Source: an uncultured Bacilli bacterium (GTDB taxonomy: Bacteria; Bacillota_I; Bacilli_A; RF39; UBA660). Taken from it: a DNA stretch of 56,301 bases. Shown piece after piece: positions 15,198-24,682 of the stretch. Within the stretch, counting starts at the first letter, position 1. Each line of letters starts with the position of its first letter. The position numbers were made by a program, and so were the translations under genes. Under the pieces are notes generated by a model. The model did no database searches. It saw only the letters and a list, made by a program, of their open reading frames with translations, and had not been told where the DNA came from. The DNA lies in assembly GCA_947631035.1 (NCBI GenBank), contig CANRJW010000005.1, positions 1-56,301 on the forward strand. The letters are read 5' to 3'.

Positions 15198-16645
15198 TAT
15201 TTTACCTCCTTGGCAATTTGATTTTTATAATCCATTGCACTTTCTAGAGCATACGCAATATTTAAAACTTTACTATCGTTATAGCAGTTTCCAGTGATAT
15301 TTAATGCAACTGGTAAGTCACTTACAAAGCCATCGGGAATAGTAATCGAAGGAAATCCTCCAAAGTTTCCGATTTGTAAGTGTTCTTCTAATACGGCGGT
15401 GTCTTTCGTAAGCATATCTTTGTCGCTATCTAAGTGTTTTGCAGGTCCACTACTAACCGGTAAAATCACAGCATCATACGTTTCATATAACTTTTTCCAA
15501 GCATCGACAAGCATTCTTCTAACCCTTCCCGCATTCTTAAAGTAACGTTCTTGATTTTCTTTTTGTAAGATATAAGAACCAATTACAAAACGACGTTTAA
15601 TTAAGGGAGAAAAACCTTTGGTACGATGGTCCATCATCATTTCTTCATAGTTTTTTCCGTTTCCGCGAGGTCCAAAAATAATTCCCGTTAAATTGGACAT
15701 ATTGCTTGTTGCTTCAGCACAAGAAATCGCAACATAGACACTTGGTAAGGCATTTAAAAGTTTTTCGTCAATAGATACTTCATCGACTGTCATACCTAGA
15801 CTTTTACAAAGTTCTATTTTCTCCATAAAGTTTTTTAAGTGACTCTTTAATTCTTCACTCGCATTCGGATAGTTTTTACTATCACACAATTCTTTGATGT
15901 AACATAACTTCATTCCTTTGACATTCCCATCGATACTTTCATATAAATGAATGTCTCTAGAATCCCATGAAGTCATATCATGTTCATCGATTCCTTTCAT
16001 GGCGTCGACGACGATGGCAGCATCTTTAACACTACGACATAACACACCGCAATGGTCAAGACTGGATGCAAAAGGAAATAATCCATATCTTGAAATCATA
16101 CCATAAGTTGGTTTATACCCAACAATTCCACAATAAGCCGCCGGTTTTCTTATAGAATCCCCCGTATCGCTACCTAAAGCATAAGGATAAACGCCTGCCG
16201 CAACAGCACAAGCACTTCCGGCACTGGATCCGGCTGTCATACGAGTAGAATCCCAAGGATTTTTAACAATTCCGGTATGACAGGTAGTTCCTGTTCCACC
16301 CATGCCAAATTCGTCCATCGCTGTTTTATTGACGGGTATTGCTCCAGCATCTAACAATTTTTGAACAGCAGTCGCATTAAAAAAGGGAACATAATCTTTT
16401 AACGTATTAGAAGAACCGGTAGATAAAATATCCTTGGTTGAATAGTTATCTTTGATACCAAATGGAATTCCAGATAATAAGTTATCGGTAACTTCGGTTT
16501 CTTTTGCATCATCCAAAATCGTGACAAAAGCATTGTATTTTTCTTCAACTTCATGTGATTTTTTTAGGGCTTCTTCCACTAATTCTTTACTCGTTATTTT
16601 TTTATTAATTAAAAGTTCATGTAATTCTTCAATTGTTTTGTCCAT
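15197..16645 (-). CDS. gatA: Asp-tRNA(Asn)/Glu-tRNA(Gln) amidotransferase subunit A
   Basis: The amidase subunit that releases ammonia from glutamine for GatB. The 482-residue amidase-signature protein shows the Ser-cisSer-Lys catalytic set: Lys in PFGIKDNYSTKD, and MTAGSSAGSACAVAAG with GSDTGDSIRKPA. It overlaps gatC and gatB by one base each, typical of translational coupling within gatCAB. Confidence 0.96.
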   Translation of the reverse strand: MDKTIEELHELLINKKITSKELVEEALKKSHEVEEKYNAFVTILDDAKETEVTDNLLSGIPFGIKDNYSTKDILSTGSSNTLKDYVPFFNATAVQKLLDAGAIPVNKTAMDEFGMGGTGTTCHTGIVKNPWDSTRMTAGSSAGSACAVAAGVYPYALGSDTGDSIRKPAAYCGIVGYKPTYGMISRYGLFPFASSLDHCGVLCRSVKDAAIVVDAMKGIDEHDMTSWDSRDIHLYESIDGNVKGMKLCYIKELCDSKNYPNASEELKSHLKNFMEKIELCKSLGMTVDEVSIDEKLLNALPSVYVAISCAEATSNMSNLTGIIFGPRGNGKNYEEMMMDHRTKGFSPLIKRRFVIGSYILQKENQERYFKNAGRVRRMLVDAWKKLYETYDAVILPVSSGPAKHLDSDKDMLTKDTAVLEEHLQIGNFGGFPSITIPDGFVSDLPVALNITGNCYNDSKVLNIAYALESAMDYKNQIAKEVK

Positions 16646-16950
16646 TAATTTTCCCCTCCTACCACTTTTGGTACTTCAACTTCTCTTCCCTCTTTGCTAT
16701 CACAATTTCTTAAAGCATCTTCAATAGGAATGGAAGGCGTTGCAACATCTTCTCTTAAGGTAAAAGAAAAATCATCTAAAGCATGTGTCATCGGCGTAAC
16801 TTCTTTAATATTGGGAAAATCCTCTACTTTTCTTAAATTCTCATCGATAATGGCAAACTCATCTAAAACCATTTGATTTTCTTCTTCAGATAAACCAATT
16901 AAGAGTTTCTTTGCTAAATCATCGACAAGTTCTTTGGTAAATTTAGGCAT
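16645..16950 (-). CDS. gatC: Asp-tRNA(Asn)/Glu-tRNA(Gln) amidotransferase subunit C
   Basis: The small GatC subunit wraps around GatA and stabilises the GatCAB complex. The 101 residues match the family: an N-terminal LAKKLLIGLSEEE helix, LRKVEDFPNIKEVTPMTHA, and LREDVATPSI. Its start overlaps the end of aspS by eight bases. Confidence 0.95.
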   Translation of the reverse strand: MPKFTKELVDDLAKKLLIGLSEEENQMVLDEFAIIDENLRKVEDFPNIKEVTPMTHALDDFSFTLREDVATPSIPIEDALRNCDSKEGREVEVPKVVGGEN

Positions 16951-18709
16951 CGTTTTCCTCCTCTTCTACTAAAGAAATTCCTAGTTCTTCTAATTGTTCA
17001 GCACTTACTCTGTTTGGTGCTTCACTCATGATATCACTAGCACTTTGGGTTTTCGGAAAAGCAATGACATCTTTAATATTTTCTGTACCACTTAAAAGCA
17101 TGGTAAATCTTTCAAGTCCAATCGCAAGTCCAGCATGAGGAGGAGCTCCAAACTTAAAGGCATCAATGAAGAAACCAAATTTATTTTTAATATCTTCTTC
17201 GGTGAGTTCTAGAGCATCAAAAACGACCTTTTGAATTCTTGGATCATGAATACGAACAGAACCTCCACCCAATTCATAGCCATTTAAAACGATATCGTAG
17301 GCAATGGATAAAACATTTTCTTTATCGGTTTTAAGCATTTCTAAATCACTTGGCATGGTGAAAGGATGATGCATGGCTTTGTATCTTCCTTCAGTTTCAG
17401 AATACTCAAACATTGGAAAATCAACAACCCATAAGAAGTTCATTTTTTCTTTATCAATTAAATTTAAGTCGTTCGCAATTTTTAAACGTAGAGCTCCTAA
17501 AGCATCGTATACAACCTTTTTCTTATCCGCAACAATTAAGATTAAGTCGTTATTTTCGACATTGTAGGTCTTACGAATCTCTTCTAGTTTTTCTTCTTCT
17601 AAGTTTTTGGCAATAACACCATTAAATTTATCTTCGTCGTATTTTAACCAAGCAAGTCCTTTGGCCCCATAAATTTTTACAAAATCCGTTAGGTGTTCCA
17701 CATCGCTTCGTGAATACTTATCGCCATTATTTTTGACAATCAAGCATTTAACGATACCACCATTTTCAATAACATTACGAAATACATTCATATTGGTATC
17801 TTTTAAAATTTCCGTTAAGTCTAAAAGTTCCATCGCAAATCTCGTATCTGGTTTATCAGAACCAAATCGGTCCATGGCTTCTTTATAAGGCATTTTAGGA
17901 AAATCGGGTAAATCGATTCCCTTAACCTTTTTAACGACATGTTTTATCATACCTTCAACTAAAGACATGATATCTTCTTGGTTTGCAAAACTCATTTCCA
18001 AGTCAATTTGCGTAAATTCTGGTTGGCGATCCGCTCTTAAGTCTTCATCACGAAAACATCTAGCAATTTGATAATACCTTTCAAATCCTCCCACCATTAA
18101 AAGTTGTTTAAATATTTGCGGACTTTGTGGTAAAGCGTAGAAAGAACCCTTATTGACACGTGAAGGTACAATATAATCTCTTGCTCCTTCTGGTGTTGAT
18201 TTACATAGAATTGGCGTTTCAATTTCTAAAAATTCATGCTCATTTAAGTATTCTCTTGCCGCAGAAGTAATTAAATGACGGGTTTTAATAGTTCTTTGTA
18301 ACTTTTCTCTTCGAAGATCTAGATAACGATATTTAAGACCAATATTTTCACCAATTTCCTTATCTTCATATACATTAAAGGGAAGTGGTTCTGCTTCACT
18401 TAGGATTTCTAAATTTTCAACCATTAACTCAACTTCACCAGTTGGAATTTTTGGATTAATCATATCGTCTGTTCGAGCAATTAACTTACCACTTACCTTA
18501 ATACAATATTCATTTTTAAGACTTTCGGCTAGAGCAAAATCATCTTTTAAGAAGCGACGATTAAAAACAACTTGTAAAAAACCAGAACGGTCTCTTAAAT
18601 CGACGAAGATAACTCCACCCATATCACGTCTTTTATTGACCCAACCATAAACGGTATATTCTTTATCAATATCTTTTTTTCTAAATTCTCCATTATTATA
18701 TAGTTTCAT
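16943..18709 (-). CDS. aspS: Aspartyl-tRNA synthetase
   Basis: A class II synthetase of bacterial type with 588 residues: N-terminal OB-fold anticodon domain (about 1-110), catalytic domain, and the bacterial GAD insert (about 285-410). Motif 2 is FRDEDLRADRQPEFTQ and motif 3 is GLAIGLERFTMLL. With AsnRS in the same operon the cell does not need indirect Asn-tRNA synthesis, so whether this AspRS is discriminating cannot be read by eye. It lies 21 bases after asnS. Confidence 0.96.
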   Translation of the reverse strand: MKLYNNGEFRKKDIDKEYTVYGWVNKRRDMGGVIFVDLRDRSGFLQVVFNRRFLKDDFALAESLKNEYCIKVSGKLIARTDDMINPKIPTGEVELMVENLEILSEAEPLPFNVYEDKEIGENIGLKYRYLDLRREKLQRTIKTRHLITSAAREYLNEHEFLEIETPILCKSTPEGARDYIVPSRVNKGSFYALPQSPQIFKQLLMVGGFERYYQIARCFRDEDLRADRQPEFTQIDLEMSFANQEDIMSLVEGMIKHVVKKVKGIDLPDFPKMPYKEAMDRFGSDKPDTRFAMELLDLTEILKDTNMNVFRNVIENGGIVKCLIVKNNGDKYSRSDVEHLTDFVKIYGAKGLAWLKYDEDKFNGVIAKNLEEEKLEEIRKTYNVENNDLILIVADKKKVVYDALGALRLKIANDLNLIDKEKMNFLWVVDFPMFEYSETEGRYKAMHHPFTMPSDLEMLKTDKENVLSIAYDIVLNGYELGGGSVRIHDPRIQKVVFDALELTEEDIKNKFGFFIDAFKFGAPPHAGLAIGLERFTMLLSGTENIKDVIAFPKTQSASDIMSEAPNRVSAEQLEELGISLVEEEENDA

Positions 18710-18730
18710 TTTCTTCTATCCTTTCTTTTT

Positions 18731-20095
18731 CTAGTATTCGCAGTTTCCTGGTGTTCTTGGATAAGGAATGACATCACGAATATTTTCAACCCCTGTTAGA
18801 TAGATTAATAATCGCTCAAATCCCATTCCAAAACCAGAATGAACACAAGTACCATATTTTCTTAAATTTAAGTACCAATCTAAACTCTTGGTATCCATTT
18901 TTAATTCATTCATACGAGAAAGTAGTTTTTCGTAATCTTCTTCTCTTTGACTACCCCCCATTAATTCTCCTGCTCCTGGGACTTCTAAATCAACAGCCGC
19001 AACGGTTTTACCATCACTATTTTGTTTCATGTAGAAGGCTTTAATTTCCTTTGGCCAGTTCTTAATAAAGACGGGACCATTAAAGTATTCCGTGATGTAT
19101 TTTTCATGTTCTTTTGCTATATCTCCACCATAAGTAGGGGCAAAATCCCATTTGACATCCGCTTTTTGGAGTAATTCTATGACATCTTTATAATCAATTC
19201 GAGTAAATTTAGCTGTTACAAGTTTATTTAGTTTTTCAAGTAAACCTTCCTCAACAAATTGATTAAAGAATTCCATTTCTTCTTTACAGTGTTCTAAACA
19301 GTAAGAAACGACATATTTAAGCATATCTTCCATAACGTCCATATCGCCCTCCAAATCACAGAAACACATTTCAGGTTCAATCATCCAAAATTCTGCCGCA
19401 TGAGTTTTGGTATTGGAGTTTTCTGCACGGAAAGTTGGACCAAACGTATAAGTCTTTTTATAAGCCGTAGCAAATGTTTCCGCTTCTAATTGGCCACTTA
19501 CCGTTAAATTGGTCATTTTACCAAAGAAATCTTTTGAGTAGTCGGGTTCATTTACAATTTTATCAATAGGAAGAGTGGTCACTTGAAACATTTCTCCAGC
19601 CCCTTCACAATCACTTGCGGTAATGAGTGGCGCATGAAAATAGACAAATCCCCTTTCTTGAAAATAGTTATGAATAGCATAAGCAGCAACACTTCTAACA
19701 CGAAAAACGGCTTGAAAAAGATTGGTACGAGGTCGAAGATAAGCTACTTCTCTTAAAAATTCTCTCGTATGTCTTTTAGGTTGAATCGGATAATCTTCTG
19801 GACAAACTCCAAGAATAGTTACTTCTTCTGCTTTTACTTCATACTCTTGTTTTCCACTAGAAGAAACAAGCGTTCCTTTAACATGAATAGCACTTCCAAC
19901 TAAGATTTTACTAACCTCTTCAAAATTAGTTAAAGATGTATCATAAACGATTTGTAGATGTTCGAAACAAGTCCCATCACTAAAATCGATAAAACCAAAA
20001 TCCTTTTGACGACGATGGTTACGAATCCAACCATCCAATACCACTTCTTTATTTTCTAATTCTTTTGCTTTTACAAACAATTCTTTTAAGTCCAT
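18731..20095 (-). CDS. asnS: Asparaginyl-tRNA synthetase
   Basis: A class IIb synthetase, 454 residues, with an OB-fold anticodon domain (about 15-100) and a catalytic core. Motif 2 is TFGPTFRAENSNT and motif 3 is HSGFGMGFERLL. The AENSNT sequence and length match AsnRS rather than AspRS. It lies ten bases after hisS and 21 bases before aspS. Direct charging of tRNA(Asn) implies that GatCAB in this operon mainly serves Glu-tRNA(Gln), if no GlnRS exists elsewhere. Confidence 0.94.
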   Translation of the reverse strand: MDLKELFVKAKELENKEVVLDGWIRNHRRQKDFGFIDFSDGTCFEHLQIVYDTSLTNFEEVSKILVGSAIHVKGTLVSSSGKQEYEVKAEEVTILGVCPEDYPIQPKRHTREFLREVAYLRPRTNLFQAVFRVRSVAAYAIHNYFQERGFVYFHAPLITASDCEGAGEMFQVTTLPIDKIVNEPDYSKDFFGKMTNLTVSGQLEAETFATAYKKTYTFGPTFRAENSNTKTHAAEFWMIEPEMCFCDLEGDMDVMEDMLKYVVSYCLEHCKEEMEFFNQFVEEGLLEKLNKLVTAKFTRIDYKDVIELLQKADVKWDFAPTYGGDIAKEHEKYITEYFNGPVFIKNWPKEIKAFYMKQNSDGKTVAAVDLEVPGAGELMGGSQREEDYEKLLSRMNELKMDTKSLDWYLNLRKYGTCVHSGFGMGFERLLIYLTGVENIRDVIPYPRTPGNCEY

Positions 20096-20104
20096 AGTAT
20101 CCTC

Positions 20105-21358
20105 CTATCTTGATACAATATAGTCAATGATTTCATTTTCATCGACTTTCTCTTCTTCTTTAGTTAAATTATCTTTTACCGTAATTAAGCCTTTCTTTAA
20201 ATCTTCGCTATTTAAAAGAATCAAAAGTTGCGCGTTATTGCGGTCAGCTTCTTTAAACTGACTCTTTAAACTTCTTCCGGTCGTGTCATAATCAACACTT
20301 ACCCCACTTAAACGAAGGTCTTGCGCAAGCATCAAAGCTTTTATTTTTTCTTCTTCGTTTACATATAAGATATAGCAATCCAGTGGTCTTTTTTCTGTTT
20401 CTTCGAAAGCATCCATTGCAAGCATGACTCTTTCTAGTCCACATGCAAATCCAATACATGGAGTGGATGGTCCACCTAAAGTTTCTACTAAATTGTTGTA
20501 ACGTCCTCCAGCCGCAATCGTACTAGCTCCACCTAAAACTTCCGCATCACTTTCAATTTCAAATACTGTATAATCGTAGTAATCTAAACCACGAACTAAA
20601 TGGCTATCCACTTCATAGTCAACATCTAAAAATTCTAAGTATTCAAGAACTTTTTGAAAACGATTTTTAGATTCTTCACTTTGGTATTCTAAAATATTAG
20701 GAACATTTTTTAAAATCTCGGAATCACAATCAACCTTACAATCTAAGATACGTAAAGGATTTGTTTCAAATCTCTTTTTACAATCGTCGCACAAATCGTT
20801 TAAATGTGGTTTTAAATACTCTTTTAAAGCCGTTTTGTACTTTTCTCTATCTTCTTTAGCACCTAGGTTATTAATGCGTACATTTAAATCTTTAAATCCA
20901 AGTTCTAAAAACATGTGATAAGGCATCGAAATGACTTCGGCATCAATAGCTGGATCGTTACTTCCTAACACCTCTACTCCAAATTGCGTAAATTCTCTGT
21001 TTCGTCCATTTCCTGGTCTTTCATAGCGATACATTGTTCCATTATAGTAAAGTTTTCTAGGCATATTACTACCATACATTTTGTTTTCAATAAAACTTCT
21101 AACCACTCCTGCTGTTCCTTCAGGACGAAGCGTTAATTCTCTTTCACTTCTATCTTGAAAATCATACGTTTCCTTGGTGACAATATCGGTATCTTCTCCA
21201 ACCGTTCGATGGAATAACTCACGAGCTTCAAAGATAGGTGTACGAATATAATCGTAATTGTAAAATTCGCAAGTATATTCAATTAAACGATTAATCTTTT
21301 GTAATTTTAAGGCCTCCTTATCTAATACATCATAAGTTCCTTTAGGTTTTGTTATCAT
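20105..21358 (-). CDS. hisS: Histidyl-tRNA synthetase
   Basis: A class II synthetase of 417 residues. Signatures are KGTYDVL at the start, LRPEGTAGVVR, motif 2 MYRYERPGNGRNREFTQFGVE, LVRGLDYYDYTVFE (histidine binding) and the CIGFACGLERVM motif 3, with a C-terminal anticodon domain. AAGGAGGA precedes the ATG. It is the first gene of the operon and follows a T-box leader. hisS followed by aspS is standard in Bacilli; the asnS and gatCAB additions are less usual. Confidence 0.96.
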   Translation of the reverse strand: MITKPKGTYDVLDKEALKLQKINRLIEYTCEFYNYDYIRTPIFEARELFHRTVGEDTDIVTKETYDFQDRSERELTLRPEGTAGVVRSFIENKMYGSNMPRKLYYNGTMYRYERPGNGRNREFTQFGVEVLGSNDPAIDAEVISMPYHMFLELGFKDLNVRINNLGAKEDREKYKTALKEYLKPHLNDLCDDCKKRFETNPLRILDCKVDCDSEILKNVPNILEYQSEESKNRFQKVLEYLEFLDVDYEVDSHLVRGLDYYDYTVFEIESDAEVLGGASTIAAGGRYNNLVETLGGPSTPCIGFACGLERVMLAMDAFEETEKRPLDCYILYVNEEEKIKALMLAQDLRLSGVSVDYDTTGRSLKSQFKEADRNNAQLLILLNSEDLKKGLITVKDNLTKEEEKVDENEIIDYIVSR

Positions 21359-21379
21359 ATTTTCTCCTCCTTAACATAA

Positions 21380-21592
21380 AAAAACCGAGTATCGTAAGGA
21401 CGAGATTTCCCGCGGTGCCACCTTACTTTACTAGGTACTCTTCATTGATTTATCACGAAATTTATCGCGTTCTACGTCGTATGAAAGGTGTCTTTTCTAA
21501 AAAGTTTCTTTAGGCTTTTTTCAGCAATCAAGCCCTCTCTTCTAAAAGAAATTCTTTTTATACTTTTTCTTTCCCGTAGAAATATAATATAG
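21380..21592 (-). promoter_or_regulatory. T-box leader with overlapping Asp/His specifier
   Basis: A tRNA-sensing riboswitch for hisS-asnS-aspS-gatCAB. The T-box AAGGTGGCACCGCG lies at 21424-21411. The terminator pairs GTAAGG with CCTTAC and GAGTA with TACTC, ending in GG plus seven T (to 21380). Stem I includes AGAGAGGGC (21540-21532), an apical loop and the lower helix GGAAAG/CTTTC. Just 5' of that 3' helix strand is GACAC (21492-21488): GAC (Asp) and CAC (His) overlap by one base, in frames two apart. Uncharged tRNA pairing with the specifier and the T-box would favour the antiterminator. Which register is used is not certain by eye. Confidence 0.9.
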
Positions 21593-21596
21593 TCTT

Positions 21597-21625
21597 ATTT
21601 TAGTACGAAATAAGTTGGAAGTCAA
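21597..21625 (-). promoter_or_regulatory. Promoter of the hisS operon
   Basis: Minus-strand TTGACT (21625-21620), 17 bases, TAAAAT (21602-21597), just upstream of the T-box leader. Confidence 0.7.
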
Positions 21626-21644
21626 TTAAATATTCTTCGTTATT

Positions 21645-22397
21645 TCATTCATTTTCATCATCAAATAATTTATGTTGCATACTCTCATAATTATTTAAGT
21701 ACATTTTATATAAGTTATAGATTTCTGTATCTTGATAGTTTGTTTCTTTAAAATTATTATTTAAATCAAGAATAATCCCATCTCGATAACTAATCAATAT
21801 GGGTGAATGGGTGGCAATGATAAATTGACTACCTTCTTTTACAAGCTGATCAATTAAACATAGCAAAGCAAATTGTCCTTCCGGGGACAAAGCTGCTTCT
21901 GGTTCATCTAAAATATAAAAACCATGATCTGTAAAACGATTTTTTACTAATTGAATAAAAGATTCGCCATGTGAACAATGATGTAAATTTCCACCATACG
22001 AATTATACAAAGCCCCGTAACCATCTTCTTCTACAAGTCTTTGTACTTCCGTTGAAAAATTATAAAAACTTTCGGCACGTAAGAAGAACTTGGTTTTGGC
22101 TTTCTTGAAAGTTTCTACTTTTAAATAATCTGCTAAATTGGAGGTAGTATTTTTTGTACTATAAAGAAAGTTTTGGGTTCCTCCTTCGTTAGGAAGTCCC
22201 AAAGCAACTGCAATAGCTTCAATAAATGTGGATTTTCCAATACCATTCTCACCAATAAAAAAAGTTACTTGTGATTTAAAGTTTAATTCTTTAAAATTTT
22301 TAACAATATTAATGTTAAATGGGTATTTCTGATAATCTTCTACTTCTTCCCTTTTTAAAGCTATTTTTTTTACAATTAAATTACTTTCAAAATTCAT
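21645..22397 (-). CDS. AAA/ABC-type ATPase, predicted
   Basis: A single-domain, 250-residue ABC-like ATPase of the predicted AAA (DUF2813/AAA_21-type) group. Walker A is FFIGENGIGKST (about 46-57), a signature-like HGESF occurs near 143, Walker B is FYILDEPEAALSPEG (about 160-174), and a switch His lies in IIATHSPIL. It lacks membrane partners and a long coiled coil, so it is not an importer component. Such stand-alone ATPases are often of unknown role. It follows murE by 28 bases in the same direction, and AAGGAAG precedes the start. Confidence 0.85.
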   Translation of the reverse strand: MNFESNLIVKKIALKREEVEDYQKYPFNINIVKNFKELNFKSQVTFFIGENGIGKSTFIEAIAVALGLPNEGGTQNFLYSTKNTTSNLADYLKVETFKKAKTKFFLRAESFYNFSTEVQRLVEEDGYGALYNSYGGNLHHCSHGESFIQLVKNRFTDHGFYILDEPEAALSPEGQFALLCLIDQLVKEGSQFIIATHSPILISYRDGIILDLNNNFKETNYQDTEIYNLYKMYLNNYESMQHKLFDDENE

Positions 22398-22425
22398 AGA
22401 ATACTTCCTTTATTTATAGGTTTTC

Positions 22426-23796
22426 TTACCTCTTCTCATTCTCAATACTTTCTAAAACGACTTCTTTATCACTAAAGTGGTGTTTTTCTGTTCCTATAAT
22501 TTGGTAATCCTCATGTCCTTTTCCTAAAACCATTAAGATATCGTTTTCTTTTAATAAAGAAACTCCTTTTTGAATGGCATCTTTACGATTTAAAATGATT
22601 TCGTGATTCTCTTTTTTTACCCCATTTAAAATATCATTCATAATTTGCTTTTCATTTTCGGTTCTTGGATTATCATCGGTAAAAATAACGTAATCAGAAT
22701 TTTCTTCAGCAATATGCCCCATAATAGGTCTTTTGGTTCTGTCTCTATCTCCCCCACAACCAATAATGGTAATGACCTTGCCTTTTTTATATTCTAAAGC
22801 ACTTTTTAAAACATTTTCGACAGCATCAGGCGTATGGGCATAATCAATAAAAATACTATTGGTTCGATATTCGATTCTTTCCATACGTCCGTTTGGAGCG
22901 ATTAAACTTTCAGAAAGCGCAAGAACATCCTCTAAGATAAATCCCATTTTATAAACCAAGAATACCGCCATCAAATAGTTATAGACGTTATATCTTCCAA
23001 CCATATTGATAGTCGTTTCATATGCTTTTTCTTGAAAAGTAAAATGAATCAGCGTATTATTTGCCTTAAATTCTAAATTTTGAATTTGGATTGTCGCATC
23101 AGACTTACTTCCTAAAATAAAATTTTGATTTTCAGGAAGCAAGAATTCTTTAAAATAAGGATCATCTCCATTTAATATGGCAATTCTTTCATTTCTCGTT
23201 TTGGTAAATAGTTTTTTCTTAGCCTCACAATAATTTTCCATTGTTTTATGATAATCTAAATGATCTTGTGTTAAATTCGTGAAAGCAACTTCATCAAAAG
23301 AAAGACCATAAATACGTTCTTTATCAAGAGCATGGCTACTTACTTCCATCACAACACAGTCACAGCCGGCTTCTTTAGCTTCTAGAAGCATCTCATAAAG
23401 TAAATCGACATCCGGTGTGGTATTATTTAAAACTTTTTTAACCTCTTTATAATAAAAACCTATCGTTCCAATATAAGCAGGTGTCTTTCCTAATTTTTGA
23501 AGCATTTGATAAACTAGAAAACAAGTCGTTGTTTTCCCATTCGTTCCCGTAACACCAATCAAAGTCATATCTTGAATTTTCGGATAGACATTTTGATATA
23601 AGTATTCGTCTAAATAAGCTCTTGTATCAGGAACAATGACTGTTTCAACAGGAAAACTTCCCTCTTCACAAATAATTTTCGTCGCCCCATTTTCGATGGC
23701 ACTTAAAATATAATCATGCCCATCTCGATTGACATTTCGTATGGCAATAAATGTATCCCCCAGAACGACTTTTCTTGAATCTGTCTTTATATTCAT
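22426..23796 (-). CDS. murE: UDP-MurNAc-L-Ala-D-Glu:meso-diaminopimelate ligase MurE
   Basis: Adds the third amino acid to the peptidoglycan stem peptide in the cytoplasm. The 456 residues follow the Mur ligase layout: N-terminal UDP-binding domain, ATP motif GVTGTNGKTTT, VMEVSSHALDK, LTQDHLDYH, and IDYAHTPD. FTDDNPRTEN carries the DNPR motif associated with meso-diaminopimelate rather than lysine. ATG at 23796 is chosen because AAAGGAG lies before it; an upstream TTG in the same frame includes that site. It shows that the organism makes a wall, excluding a true mycoplasma. Confidence 0.94.
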   Translation of the reverse strand: MNIKTDSRKVVLGDTFIAIRNVNRDGHDYILSAIENGATKIICEEGSFPVETVIVPDTRAYLDEYLYQNVYPKIQDMTLIGVTGTNGKTTTCFLVYQMLQKLGKTPAYIGTIGFYYKEVKKVLNNTTPDVDLLYEMLLEAKEAGCDCVVMEVSSHALDKERIYGLSFDEVAFTNLTQDHLDYHKTMENYCEAKKKLFTKTRNERIAILNGDDPYFKEFLLPENQNFILGSKSDATIQIQNLEFKANNTLIHFTFQEKAYETTINMVGRYNVYNYLMAVFLVYKMGFILEDVLALSESLIAPNGRMERIEYRTNSIFIDYAHTPDAVENVLKSALEYKKGKVITIIGCGGDRDRTKRPIMGHIAEENSDYVIFTDDNPRTENEKQIMNDILNGVKKENHEIILNRKDAIQKGVSLLKENDILMVLGKGHEDYQIIGTEKHHFSDKEVVLESIENEKR

Positions 23797-23822
23797 ATCC
23801 AATTCTCCTTTCAAAGACTATT

Positions 23823-24659
23823 TTATTCTCTATGATATCTTTTATTAAATTTTTCAATCTGCGAAAGACGTTTAGTTTGACTTAAAACGGGACTTTCCAT
23901 CTCTATTTTTTTATTTAAGTCCGTATAGCCAATACACTCGGTATAAGAACAAGGAAACATGGTAATCGCTTCTTTCGTATGATTAATCAAAACAACGCGA
24001 AAGTAATCAAGATTTTCTCCTAATTGATTTTTACCACAACAATCATATTTAAACTGAGCATAGCAACAAGGAATGGATTGATAAAAACGATGCTCGGTTG
24101 GTAAAGAAAGTTTCATTTCTTCCCAAACCTCTTGAAGAGGAAAATCTTCATTAAACTTAGAAATACAATAAATAGAAGAAGTATTCAAATGTTTCTTTAC
24201 ATGTTCTAAAAATCTTTCTTCTTTATAATCCATTATTTGTTGAAAGGTATAACTATCTTCTAAATCTTTTAGAGGATATTCTTTATTATTTTGTTTTAAA
24301 ATATAAGCAAGAGCAACATTGTTAAATTGAGATATATCGACATGATTTAATAGTTGAAAAGCTGTAGCAAAATCTTTTTTTAAGCATTTTAATTTAATCA
24401 AAAGCGTGTAATAAAAATAAATACCGACTCGATTAAAATTATCAAAAGCTTTCATTCTTTCCATAAGTTCTTCGGCTTCTTCAAACTTGCCTATTTTCAT
24501 TAATAAGTCGACATAGTAAAGATGCGCAATGGCATCACTAGGATAATTTTGAAAATAAAGTTCAAATGCTTTCAATGCTCGCTCGTATTTTTCCTCTTGT
24601 AAATACTTCTTAATTTTTTCTAAATGTTCTACACTATAATATTCTTTCTTCTGTTTCAC
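23823..24659 (-). CDS. TPR-like hypothetical protein
   Basis: The 278-residue product has an N-terminal helical-repeat region (about 12-95) with TPR-like pairs, for example LQEEKYERALKAFELYFQN and IGKFEEAEELMERM. The C-terminal half is different and carries several cysteines (CCYAQFKYDCCGKN near 200-213, then CSYTEC), which might bind a metal. No family is recognised. It sits between dtd and murE in the same orientation, with short gaps, so it is probably part of one operon with rel and dtd. Confidence 0.65.
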   Translation of the reverse strand: MKQKKEYYSVEHLEKIKKYLQEEKYERALKAFELYFQNYPSDAIAHLYYVDLLMKIGKFEEAEELMERMKAFDNFNRVGIYFYYTLLIKLKCLKKDFATAFQLLNHVDISQFNNVALAYILKQNNKEYPLKDLEDSYTFQQIMDYKEERFLEHVKKHLNTSSIYCISKFNEDFPLQEVWEEMKLSLPTEHRFYQSIPCCYAQFKYDCCGKNQLGENLDYFRVVLINHTKEAITMFPCSYTECIGYTDLNKKIEMESPVLSQTKRLSQIEKFNKRYHRE

Positions 24660-24682
24660 AAAAAATCCTTTCTACTTCTTTA

